DNA of 47,696 bases from Desulfovibrionaceae bacterium (GCA_910575755.1 CAJTFO010000012.1:1-47696); one strand, 5' to 3'. Shown: positions 1 to 5,092, numbered from the stretch's first letter. Program-made: numbers and translations. The notes: generated by a model not told the origin, from the sequence alone.

Positions 1-80
1 GCGTACCCGGAACTCTTTGCGGTTCTGGGGGGAAACGTGCCGGATCTGAGGGGCCTGTTTCTGCGCGGGCACGGCGGGAA
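1..80 (+). repeat. 80-bp cassette crossover block, plus orientation
   Basis: These 80 bases are the exact reverse complement of 1155-1234 and of 1847-1926, and match 2546-2617, 3207-3286 and 4760-4836 almost perfectly. The block encodes the conserved start of every cassette (YPELF through RGHGG). It is the only copy in this orientation, so it forms inverted repeats with all the others. It is the likely place of recombination, whether site-specific or homologous. Confidence 0.85.
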
Positions 81-378
81 GGCCTCCCCACTAAAGCAAA
101 GGCAAGCGGATTCCGTTCATATTCCCGCTTCAGCGGGGATTACCATCACTTTATCAGGAATAAGCCGTGGAAGTTATACCTACAAGCTTTATCATGTTGC
201 TGGAGACCAAAACTATTCGACAGCTTATTGCGCCCCGACGGATATGGGGCGTGACAATCCTATGAACGGCATCATTGCTGGTGGTCAAATGTCGATTCCC
301 CTCACAATCATATCACCATCACAGGAAACACGTCCAGAAAATATGGCCGTGCGTTATTTGATTCGTGCCCGTCCCTGA
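1..378 (+). CDS. Alternative C-terminal collar-domain cassette, inverted orientation (5' partial)
   Basis: The frame is open from position 1 and ends at TGA 376-378. It starts inside the shared YPELFAVLGG block, passes through PDLRGLFLRGHGG, has a unique middle of about 80 residues, and ends ENMAVRYLIRARP. This is the same plan as the C terminus of the secreted collar protein at 4498-5076, but on the opposite strand. There is no start codon, signal peptide or promoter of its own visible, so it reads as a silent cassette. Inversion between its 80-bp block (1-80) and the block in the expressed gene (4760-4836) would place this end on the expressed protein. It lies tail-to-tail with the fragment at 388-561. 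The left part of the unit is outside the window. Confidence 0.75.
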   Translation, partial: AYPELFAVLGGNVPDLRGLFLRGHGGKASPLKQRQADSVHIPASAGITITLSGISRGSYTYKLYHVAGDQNYSTAYCAPTDMGRDNPMNGIIAGGQMSIPLTIISPSQETRPENMAVRYLIRARP

Positions 379-387
379 CTCCAAAAG

Positions 388-561
388 TTATGGATGTGCT
401 CTGATAAAATAGGGCACGGCCTGATTTACAGGACGATTTTCTTCCGCCGTAGGCACAACGCGGGAGGCGTCAAAATTCAACCCATAAGTCAATCCTGGTC
501 CGCCAAGAGTATTGGCACTCTGTCTGTACCAAACATGCATACCCATAGCGCCGGATGTCTA
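388..561 (-). pseudogene. Truncated collar cassette fragment
   Basis: Read on the minus strand this frame ends at a TAA at 388-390 and encodes FDASRVVPTAEENRPVN followed by QAVPYFIRAHP, close to the C terminus of the expressed collar gene (FDASRVVPTANENRPVN). Upstream it meets an in-frame TAG at 559-561. The shared 80-bp block is missing: the fragment joins directly to the promoter region of the first peptide gene near 583. It is therefore a decayed 3' half of a cassette, related to the variant now expressed. A proline replaces the usual Arg in the AVRY motif. Confidence 0.7.
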
Positions 562-589
562 GTCATTTATTCCGCCGTCTGGCAAAGCG

Positions 590-618
590 TTGCCGGGCGG
601 GGAGAATCCGAATATAAG
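590..618 (+). promoter_or_regulatory. Promoter of peptide gene 1
   Basis: TTGCCG (590-595), a 17-base spacer and TATAAG (613-618). The same arrangement with 17-base spacing recurs before every peptide gene of the array, which supports real promoter function. Confidence 0.65.
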
Positions 619-688
619 GAGCGAGCACGGTCACCCTTCCAAACTCTAACGCCTGGGCACGGCGCTAGCAGCAAAGGAGGGTATCACC

Positions 689-760
689 ATGCGAAAGCTG
701 GTTTTTGCCGCGTTCATCGCGTTGATACTAGTCCTGCTGCTGGCCGCCAAGGCTAGCTAA
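689..760 (+). CDS. 23-residue hydrophobic peptide, copy 1 (type I toxin-like)
   Basis: ATG with a near-perfect Shine-Dalgarno (AAAGGAGG, 7-8 bases upstream) opens 23 codons: MRKLVF, then a run of Ala/Ile/Leu/Val, ending AAKAS and TAA. It is a basic start plus one possible membrane helix. Four further copies in the array have exactly the same length. The mRNA predicted from the promoter at 590-618 to the terminator near 895 is about 270 bases. Its 5' leader contains CACGGTCACC (626-635) and GGGCACGGCGC (655-665); the 3' part contains the exact complements GGTGACCGTG (818-827) and GCGCCGTGCCC (842-852). CCTTCC just after the first leader element can pair with the ribosome site. Small hydrophobic peptide, leader-trailer pairing and a masked ribosome site are traits of Hok- and AapA-type toxins. 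That is an analogy; I see no sequence match to a named family. Confidence 0.7.
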   Translation: MRKLVFAAFIALILVLLLAAKAS

Positions 761-765
761 CAGTT

Positions 766-798
766 GACCCCGTATCTGACGCGAACAGATACGGGGTC
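766..798 (+). other. 13-bp RNA hairpin after peptide gene 1
   Basis: GACCCCGTATCTG and CAGATACGGGGTC form a perfect 13-bp stem with a 7-base loop. The stem is kept in all five units while its sequence changes in a compensating way (compare 2814-2845 and 4338-4368), so the structure itself appears to be selected. Confidence 0.75.
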
Positions 799-854
799 GA
801 AGACTTGGCCTCTAGCAGGTGACCGTGTGACAAGGCGCTATGCGCCGTGCCCAG

Positions 855-895
855 CCCCGGTTCCTGTTCCAGCAGGGGCCGGGGTTCCCTTTTTA
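855..895 (+). terminator. Terminator of peptide unit 1
   Basis: CCCCGGTTCCTG pairs with CAGGGGCCGGGG (12 bp with two G-U pairs) and is followed by TTCCCTTTTT. The T-run is on the plus strand, so it ends the peptide mRNA. Confidence 0.7.
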
Positions 896-925
896 GATAA
901 CGCCTGCATGTCTGTTTGGCAAGTC

Positions 926-1234
926 TCAGGGCCGGGCGCGGATCAGATAGCGAACTGCGGTATTCACCGGGCGGTTTTCGCCCGAACTTTCCATGATTGC
1001 GGGGCCGGAATACTGAATTGTATAGCCATTTTCATAGAGAGGGACGAAACCTCCATATCCACCGCCCACATAACCGATTCCGTTTCGCGTGTAACCAACA
1101 GCATGTTTGTGATCCGGCAAGGTTCCTTGCTGGATGCTTCCCAAGGCCGCCGAGTTCCCGCCGTGCCCGCGCAGAAACAGGCCCCTCAGATCCGGCACGT
1201 TTCCCCCCAGAACCGCAAAGAGTTCCGGGTACGC
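926..1234 (-). CDS. Silent collar-domain cassette A
   Basis: Minus-strand frame from the YPELF block to TGA at 926-928. After HGGNSAALG the variable part begins SIQQGTLPDHKHAVGY and is rich in Gly and Tyr; the end is ENRPVNTAVRYLIRARP. No start codon with a ribosome site or signal peptide lies upstream: the frame merely runs on into the spacer to about 1309. The variable part is identical to cassette D (2978-3286), so one is a recent copy of the other. It is in the same direction as the expressed gene, so a direct-repeat exchange would delete the DNA between them. Use of this cassette would need gene conversion or two inversions. Confidence 0.7.
   Translation of the reverse strand, partial: AYPELFAVLGGNVPDLRGLFLRGHGGNSAALGSIQQGTLPDHKHAVGYTRNGIGYVGGGYGGFVPLYENGYTIQYSGPAIMESSGENRPVNTAVRYLIRARP
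1155..1234 (-). repeat. 80-bp crossover block of cassette A
   Basis: Exact reverse complement of positions 1-80 and identical to 1847-1926. Confidence 0.85.
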
Positions 1235-1255
1235 GCCACGCTGACCAGCAGGACG

Positions 1256-1284
1256 TTGCCGGGCGGGGAGAATCTGGATATAAG
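1256..1284 (+). promoter_or_regulatory. Promoter of peptide gene 2
   Basis: TTGCCG (1256-1261), 17-base spacer, TATAAG (1279-1284). Confidence 0.65.
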
Positions 1285-1354
1285 AGGCATGCACGGTCAC
1301 CCTTCCCAACTCTAACGCTTGGGCACGGCGCTAGCAGCAAAGGAGGGTATCACC

Positions 1355-1426
1355 ATGCGAAAGCTGGTTTTTGCCACGTTCCTCGCGCTGATACTGGTTC
1401 TGTTGCTGGCCTCAAAGGCTAGATAA
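1355..1426 (+). CDS. 23-residue hydrophobic peptide, copy 2
   Basis: Twenty-three codons after a strong AAAGGAGGG ribosome site. It starts MRKLVFATFLALILV and ends LASKAR. It differs from copy 3 by a single residue (Ala/Val at position 11). The leader element CACGGTCACC after the promoter and GGGCACGGCGC before the ribosome site have exact complements in the trailer, as in copy 1. The peptide would span a membrane once. Function is inferred only by analogy with type I toxins. Confidence 0.7.
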   Translation: MRKLVFATFLALILVLLLASKAR

Positions 1427-1431
1427 ACGGC

Positions 1432-1464
1432 GACCCCGTATCTGGCGCAAACAGATACGGGGTC
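1432..1464 (+). other. 13-bp RNA hairpin after peptide gene 2
   Basis: GACCCCGTATCTG / CAGATACGGGGTC, loop GCGCAAA. Confidence 0.75.
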
Positions 1465-1519
1465 TAAGACTGATCCTTTGGCTGGTGACCGTGTGACAAG
1501 GCGCTATGCGCCGTGCCCA

Positions 1520-1559
1520 CCCCGGTTCCTGTTCCAGCAGGGGCCGGGGTTCCCTTTTT
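1520..1559 (+). terminator. Terminator of peptide unit 2
   Basis: CCCCGGTTCCTG / CAGGGGCCGGGG stem followed by TTCCCTTTTT. Confidence 0.7.
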
Positions 1560-1590
1560 AGATAACGCCTCCATGCCTGTTTGACAAGTC

Positions 1591-1926
1591 TCAGGGCCGG
1601 GCGCGCACCAGGTAACGCACAGCCTGGTTCACCGGGCGATTCTCTGTGGCCGTGGGCGATTGCCTGGAGTTGTCAAAAATAATACCCGAGGTAATGTCTC
1701 CCCCGGAATTATTAGCATACAATCTTCCATATCCGCCAGCACATGAGAACGAGCCGGACCCTCCTTCAAACAAGAAATATCGAGAACTGATTGTACCCGT
1801 CAGGTGACGCATTGCATCGCCTTGTTGAACTCCCAAGGCCGCCGAGTTCCCGCCGTGCCCGCGCAGAAACAGGCCCCTCAGATCCGGCACGTTTCCCCCC
1901 AGAACCGCAAAGAGTTCCGGGTACGC
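1591..1926 (-). CDS. Silent collar-domain cassette B
   Basis: Minus-strand frame from the shared YPELF block to TGA at 1591. After HGGNSAALG it has QQGDAMRHLTG, resembling the QGDAIRN-type segment common in phage tail collar proteins, then a unique Gly/Ser/Tyr-rich part and TENRPVNQAVRYLVRARP. As with cassette A there is no start of its own, so it should be silent until joined to the secreted N-terminal part at 4837-5076. Cassettes of this kind usually set receptor choice; here that is inferred from the domain family. Confidence 0.7.
   Translation of the reverse strand, partial: AYPELFAVLGGNVPDLRGLFLRGHGGNSAALGVQQGDAMRHLTGTISSRYFLFEGGSGSFSCAGGYGRLYANNSGGDITSGIIFDNSRQSPTATENRPVNQAVRYLVRARP
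1847..1926 (-). repeat. 80-bp crossover block of cassette B
   Basis: Exact reverse complement of positions 1-80. Confidence 0.85.
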
Positions 1927-1947
1927 GCCACGCTGACCAGCAGGACG

Positions 1948-1976
1948 TTGCCGGGCGGGGAGAATCCGGATATAAG
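1948..1976 (+). promoter_or_regulatory. Promoter of peptide gene 3
   Basis: TTGCCG (1948-1953), 17-base spacer, TATAAG (1971-1976). Confidence 0.65.
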
Positions 1977-2046
1977 AGGCATGCACGGTCACCCTTCCCA
2001 ACTCTAACGCTTGGGCACGGCGCTAGCAGCAAAGGAGGGTATCACC

Positions 2047-2118
2047 ATGCGAAAGCTGGTTTTTGCCACGTTCCTCGTGCTGATACTGGTTCTGTTGCTG
2101 GCCTCAAAGGCTAGATAA
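2047..2118 (+). CDS. 23-residue hydrophobic peptide, copy 3
   Basis: Twenty-three codons preceded by AAAGGAGGG. It starts MRKLVFATFLVLILV and ends LASKAR, nearly identical to copy 2. Trailer elements GGTGACCGTG and GCGCCGTGCCC complement the leader. The local trailer hairpin GGCGC-tac-GCGCC is also kept (tat in copies 1 and 2). Confidence 0.7.
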   Translation: MRKLVFATFLVLILVLLLASKAR

Positions 2119-2123
2119 GCAGT

Positions 2124-2156
2124 GACCCCGTATCTGCGGCGAACAGATACGGGGTC
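2124..2156 (+). other. 13-bp RNA hairpin after peptide gene 3
   Basis: GACCCCGTATCTG / CAGATACGGGGTC, loop CGGCGAA. Confidence 0.75.
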
Positions 2157-2210
2157 TAAAGCTGGTCTTCGGACGGTGACCGTGTAACAAGGCGCTACGC
2201 GCCGTGCCCA

Positions 2211-2250
2211 CCCCGGTTCCTGTTCGCGCAGGGGCCGGGGTTCCCTTTTT
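2211..2250 (+). terminator. Terminator of peptide unit 3
   Basis: CCCCGGTTCCTG with CAGGGGCCGGGG, then TTCCCTTTTT. Confidence 0.7.
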
Positions 2251-2281
2251 AGATAACGCCTGCATGTCTGTTTGGCAAGTC

Positions 2282-2617
2282 TCAGGGCCGGGCGCGGATC
2301 AGATAGCGAACTGCGGTATTCACAGGGCGATTTTCTGTATCTGTGGGAGCACCGGAAACGCCATAGGTATTAATCTCCCCTTGGGAATTTCCGGCTCCCT
2401 GATAATAGGGGCGATAATCTCCAGTCCAGTTGCCACGGGAGGTTCTATGTCCGTGTTCAAGTATGGCATGTCCCTGAATTTGGCCAAGGGCCGCGCTGGA
2501 ATGCTTCACCATCGCAAAACCCGCCACTTGATGAGTTTGGCTTCCATGCCCGCGCAGAAACAGGCCCCTCAGATCCGGCACGTTTCCCCCCAGAACCGCA
2601 AAGAGTTCCGGGTACGC
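2282..2617 (-). CDS. Silent collar-domain cassette C
   Basis: Minus-strand frame from the YPELF block to TGA at 2282. It diverges earlier than A, B and D: after FLRGHG it reads SQTHQVAGFAMVKHSSAALG, i.e. an insertion before the usual SAALG. It then has a His- and Tyr-containing unique part and TENRPVNTAVRYLIRARP. The peptide unit next to it (copy 4) is also the most divergent, so cassette and peptide gene seem to have travelled together. It has no start codon or signal peptide of its own. Confidence 0.68.
   Translation of the reverse strand, partial: AYPELFAVLGGNVPDLRGLFLRGHGSQTHQVAGFAMVKHSSAALGQIQGHAILEHGHRTSRGNWTGDYRPYYQGAGNSQGEINTYGVSGAPTDTENRPVNTAVRYLIRARP
2546..2617 (-). repeat. Crossover block of cassette C (about 72 bp)
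   Basis: Matches the 80-bp block of the other cassettes but diverges at its variable-side end, after TGCCCGCGC. Confidence 0.8.
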
Positions 2618-2638
2618 GCGGCACGGCCCGGCAAAGCG

Positions 2639-2667
2639 TTGCCGGACGGAAGAAATCCAGGTATAAG
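2639..2667 (+). promoter_or_regulatory. Promoter of peptide gene 4
   Basis: TTGCCG (2639-2644), 17-base spacer, TATAAG (2662-2667). The spacer sequence differs from other copies but its length is kept. Confidence 0.65.
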
Positions 2668-2735
2668 AAGCGGGCACGGCTACCCCCTTCTTGAGCTGCG
2701 CCTGGCACGGCGCAAACTACCAAAGGGGGTGCCGC

Positions 2736-2807
2736 ATGAGACGCTATGTCGTCTTGGTGTTGCTGGTACTCCTCGCCCTGCTGCTGCGGGGCGACAGTCG
2801 GCCATAA
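2736..2807 (+). CDS. 23-residue hydrophobic peptide, copy 4 (divergent)
   Basis: Again exactly 23 codons, beginning MRRYVVLVLLVLLALLL and ending GDSRP, with AAAGGGGGT as ribosome site. The leader has CACGGCTACC (2675-2684) and the trailer GGTAGCCGTG (2866-2875). Compared with copies 1-3, two neighbouring base pairs changed on both sides and pairing is kept. ACCCCCTT in the leader is the exact complement of AAGGGGGT at the ribosome site, and this too changed in step. GGCACGGCGC (2704-2713) pairs with GCGCCGTGCC (2893-2902). This is strong evidence that the RNA fold matters. Confidence 0.7.
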   Translation: MRRYVVLVLLVLLALLLRGDSRP

Positions 2808-2813
2808 AAGGCT

Positions 2814-2845
2814 GGCCCCGTATCAGCTAGCACTGATACGGGGCC
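2814..2845 (+). other. 13-bp RNA hairpin after peptide gene 4 (compensated sequence)
   Basis: GGCCCCGTATCAG pairs with CTGATACGGGGCC around loop CTAGCA. Two pairs differ from units 1-3 and both partners changed. Confidence 0.78.
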
Positions 2846-2904
2846 GAAAGGTGTAAACCTGACTCGGTAGCCGTGTACGGGGGGCGCTAACCGCGCCGTG
2901 CCCA

Positions 2905-2946
2905 GCCCTGGTTCCTGTTCCAGGCAGGGGCCGGGGTTCCCTTTTT
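2905..2946 (+). terminator. Terminator of peptide unit 4
   Basis: CCCTGGTTCCTG region pairs with CAGGGGCCGGGG and is followed by TTCCCTTTTT. Confidence 0.65.
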
Positions 2947-2977
2947 AGATAACGCCTGCATGTCTGTTTGGCAAGTC

Positions 2978-3286
2978 TCAGGGCCGGGCGCGGATCAGAT
3001 AGCGAACTGCGGTATTCACCGGGCGGTTTTCGCCCGAACTTTCCATGATTGCGGGGCCGGAATACTGAATTGTATAGCCATTTTCATAGAGAGGGACGAA
3101 ACCTCCATATCCACCGCCCACATAACCGATTCCGTTTCGCGTGTAACCAACAGCATGTTTGTGATCCGGCAAGGTTCCTTGCTGGATGCTTCCCAAGGCC
3201 GCCGAGTTCCCGCCGTGCCCGCGCAGGAACAGGCCCCTCAGATCCGGCACGTTTCCCCCCAGAACCGCAAAGAGTTCCGGGTACGC
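2978..3286 (-). CDS. Silent collar-domain cassette D (duplicate of A)
   Basis: The protein from HGGNSAALGSIQQGT to the RARP end is identical to cassette A. The only difference I see at DNA level over the roughly 310 bases is GCGCAGGAAC instead of GCGCAGAAAC in the shared block. The flank beyond the stop codon is also the same back to the terminator. Upstream of the block the usual spacer is present only as far as the promoter, after which the foreign gene at 3369-4118 begins in place of a peptide gene. Confidence 0.7.
   Translation of the reverse strand, partial: AYPELFAVLGGNVPDLRGLFLRGHGGNSAALGSIQQGTLPDHKHAVGYTRNGIGYVGGGYGGFVPLYENGYTIQYSGPAIMESSGENRPVNTAVRYLIRARP
3207..3286 (-). repeat. 80-bp crossover block of cassette D
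   Basis: Same block as 1155-1234 with one base change (GCGCAGGAAC). Confidence 0.85.
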
Positions 3287-3306
3287 GCGGGCTGGCCGGC
3301 AAAGCG

Positions 3307-3335
3307 TTGCCAAGTAGAAAATCCAGACATATTGT
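3307..3335 (+). promoter_or_regulatory. Array promoter copy driving the captured gene
   Basis: TTGCCA (3307-3312), 17-base spacer, TATTGT (3330-3335). The first half lies in the array repeat (GGCAAAGCGTTGCC) and the second half in AT-rich foreign DNA, yet the 17-base spacing is preserved. Confidence 0.5.
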
Positions 3336-3368
3336 TAGTTTAGTATCTCGTACTAATCAGGAGCACAT

Positions 3369-4118
3369 ATGAGAATAGATGACCATTATGGCATGCTAGA
3401 ACTTCCACAACAAGGCTGGGCCGAAGCTGGGTTGCAGTCATGTAAATCCGCTATTGATATATTTGGCTCACTAGTTCCAATTTTGGGGCCAACACTCTCG
3501 CAGATTTTGGACGCAAACATAAATACGTTGCGAGAAGAGCGTATAAAAAAATTCCTCCAAGCGTTGTCTGAATATCAGGAAAAAATCCCACACCAAATTC
3601 TTACCTCTGAGGAATTTACAGATGCCATAAGAGCCGGAATATCGCGGTATCTCACTGAACCATCTGAAAAAAAACGGCAGTTTATTTTAAATCTGAATCG
3701 CTCGCTGTTTACGACTCTTGGAATGGAAGGGGAAGGATCTCCTTTCCAACTTTATTTTGTATTTAATGATTTTTTTGACCAACTTTCCTTACCAGCTATT
3801 GATTGTCTGGTTCACTTTCAAGATAAATTCAACTTAAAAGGGACTCGATACGATATCATTCAGTTTTTCAATAAATTACATGGAGTGCATGGAAAACGAG
3901 CTTTTATGGAGCTTGTTAACAATGCACTCATTGAAGAGGAGGGAATGCATGAAATGCCTCCGGCGTTTACTGTGGGTGATGACCATAAGCAAAAAAAGGG
4001 ATCTGAAGATAAACCTATAGGGCAAAAAATATACAGGATTCAGCCTCTCGGAGGGTTATTTTCCGACTGGCTCAAAACAAATTTTAAGGATACTCAAGAA
4101 TCGAATCCTACCCCCTGA
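3369..4118 (+). CDS. Unknown 249-residue protein captured in the cassette array
   Basis: ATG with AGGAG six bases upstream; 249 residues ending NPTP. I do not recognise the family. The N-terminal third has a short hydrophobic stretch (AIDIFGSLVPILGPTL, residues about 28-43) followed by a charged helical region (NTLREERIKKFLQALSEYQE). The rest looks soluble and helical, with a C-terminal segment like a winged-helix end (YRIQPLGGLFSDWLK). Base composition is clearly more AT-rich than its neighbours, so it was probably acquired recently. It occupies the slot where a 23-residue peptide gene is expected, and related repeat sequence lies on both sides (3284-3311 and 4137-4170). A defence or accessory role would fit such a slot but is a guess. 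Confidence 0.7.
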   Translation: MRIDDHYGMLELPQQGWAEAGLQSCKSAIDIFGSLVPILGPTLSQILDANINTLREERIKKFLQALSEYQEKIPHQILTSEEFTDAIRAGISRYLTEPSEKKRQFILNLNRSLFTTLGMEGEGSPFQLYFVFNDFFDQLSLPAIDCLVHFQDKFNLKGTRYDIIQFFNKLHGVHGKRAFMELVNNALIEEEGMHEMPPAFTVGDDHKQKKGSEDKPIGQKIYRIQPLGGLFSDWLKTNFKDTQESNPTP

Positions 4119-4164
4119 GAACTCTAGATAGCTCTGGATACGCGCCATACTGGCCAACAAAGCG

Positions 4165-4193
4165 TTGCCGGACGGGGAGAATCCGGATATAAG
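4165..4193 (+). promoter_or_regulatory. Promoter of peptide gene 5
   Basis: TTGCCG (4165-4170), 17-base spacer, TATAAG (4188-4193). Confidence 0.65.
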
Positions 4194-4260
4194 GAGCGGG
4201 CGCGGCTACCCTCTGGCCTGAGCGTCGGCACGGCGCAAACGGAGAAAGGAGGGCATAGCC

Positions 4261-4332
4261 ATGCGGAAACTTGTTTTCGCTCTACTTGTCGCTGTGGCCC
4301 TAGTCCTCTTACTGACGGCTGACGCCAGATAA
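4261..4332 (+). CDS. 23-residue hydrophobic peptide, copy 5
   Basis: Twenty-three codons after GAAAGGAGGGCATAGCC. It starts MRKLVFALLVAVALVLLL and ends ADAR. Leader CGCGGCTACC (4201-4210) pairs with trailer GGTAGCCGTG (4389-4398) through one G-U. GGCACGGCGC (4227-4236) pairs with GCACCGTGCC (4415-4424) apart from one mismatch. CCCTCT after the first leader element can mask GGAGGG. This copy lies next to the expressed collar gene. Confidence 0.7.
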   Translation: MRKLVFALLVAVALVLLLTADAR

Positions 4333-4337
4333 GAGTT

Positions 4338-4368
4338 GACCCCGGCTCACTGGCGGTGGGCCGGGGTC
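4338..4368 (+). other. 13-bp RNA hairpin after peptide gene 5 (compensated sequence)
   Basis: GACCCCGGCTCAC pairs with GTGGGCCGGGGTC (one G-U) around a 5-base loop. The inner half of the stem is quite different from units 1-4, but still 13 bp long. Confidence 0.75.
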
Positions 4369-4426
4369 GTAAAACAATATCCCGTGGTGGTAGCCGTGCA
4401 TGGGGGCGCTAACCGCACCGTGCCAG

Positions 4427-4466
4427 CCCCGGTTCCTGTTGACGCAGGGGCCGGGGTTCCCTTTTT
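4427..4466 (+). terminator. Terminator of peptide unit 5
   Basis: CCCCGGTTCCTG with CAGGGGCCGGGG, then TTCCCTTTTT. Confidence 0.7.
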
Positions 4467-4497
4467 AGATAACTCCTCCATGCCTGTTTGGCAAGTC

Positions 4498-5076
4498 TCA
4501 GGGCCGCGCACGGATAAAATAACGTACTGCCATGTTTACAGGACGATTTTCGTTGGCCGTGGGAACGACGCGAGAAGCATCGAAATCGCAGCCATAGGAA
4601 CCATTAACAGTATAGTATGGATGCCCTTGCGTCATTGACGTGGTAAGCCGGAAGGCTCCTGTTGCATAGGCAGAGCGCTGTTGACTTTCCTGCACATTTG
4701 CAAGTGTACCTGTGATATTTCTAATCGCGTCGCTCTGCTGGATGCCCAGAGCCGCGCTGTTCCCGCCGTGCCCGCGCAGAAACAGGCCCCTCAGATCCGG
4801 CACGTTTCCCCCCAGAACCGCAAAGAGTTCCGGGTAAACTGACTGTGATATGGATTGTCCGTTACATTCCAGCCAGTTATCCATATCTTCCGGATCAGTG
4901 GCAACTGGCCAGGAAATGATGGTCCCGACCGGGACGCCGCCCGCGCCTTTGGCCTTGACGGCGACCCTTGTGGGGTCAAAGCTGGTGGCGTCAGCCCCCA
5001 GAACAGGCTGGTGAAACGCCAGCGACGACAGGAGAGAAAGCCAGAGAATCAGCGGCCAAACTCGAAATTTTTGCAT
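4498..5076 (-). CDS. Secreted phage-tail-collar-domain adhesin with exchangeable C terminus
   Basis: 192 residues, ATG at 5076 with GGAG eight bases upstream. Residues 1 to about 28 are a signal peptide (MQKFRVWPLILWLSLLSSLA, likely cut after VLG or VLGA). Then comes a tail-collar domain: PVGTIISWPVA, WLECNGQSIS, YPELFAVLGG, PDLRGLFLRGHGG, QQSDAIRNITG and ENRPVNMAVRYFIRARP. Collar domains cap phage tail fibres and bind receptors. A signal peptide on one, inside a conjugation cluster, suggests export to the cell surface or a pilus tip. It is the only copy in the array with a complete N terminus, so it is the expressed member. It is last in the minus-strand run after rdgC, with a strong hairpin (5093-5120) between. 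It could also be a secreted protein unrelated to the pilus. Confidence 0.8.
   Translation of the reverse strand: MQKFRVWPLILWLSLLSSLAFHQPVLGADATSFDPTRVAVKAKGAGGVPVGTIISWPVATDPEDMDNWLECNGQSISQSVYPELFAVLGGNVPDLRGLFLRGHGGNSAALGIQQSDAIRNITGTLANVQESQQRSAYATGAFRLTTSMTQGHPYYTVNGSYGCDFDASRVVPTANENRPVNMAVRYFIRARP
4760..4836 (-). repeat. Crossover block inside the expressed collar gene (77 bp)
   Basis: Identical to the cassette block over 77 bases, ending at GGGTA where the N-terminal coding part diverges (AACTGACTG instead of CGCGCC). Exchange within this block keeps the reading frame. Confidence 0.85.
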
Positions 5077-5092
5077 TTGAAGTCTCCGATAA

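Noticed and set aside
926..1309. Cassette A as an independently translated gene
   Set aside because: The upstream in-frame codons before the block match nothing, start only at a TTG without ribosome site, and lack a signal peptide.
766..4368. Integron attC sites
   Set aside because: The hairpins lack the R'' and R' core (GTTRRRY) and extrahelical-base layout; no integron integrase is seen.
590..4466. CRISPR array
   Set aside because: Repeats are regular, but units are about 0.7 kb with coding content, and there are no short spacers or cas genes.
1..5076. Diversity-generating retroelement
   Set aside because: Variable segments differ in length and sequence throughout, not at adenines of a template, and no reverse transcriptase is present in the window.
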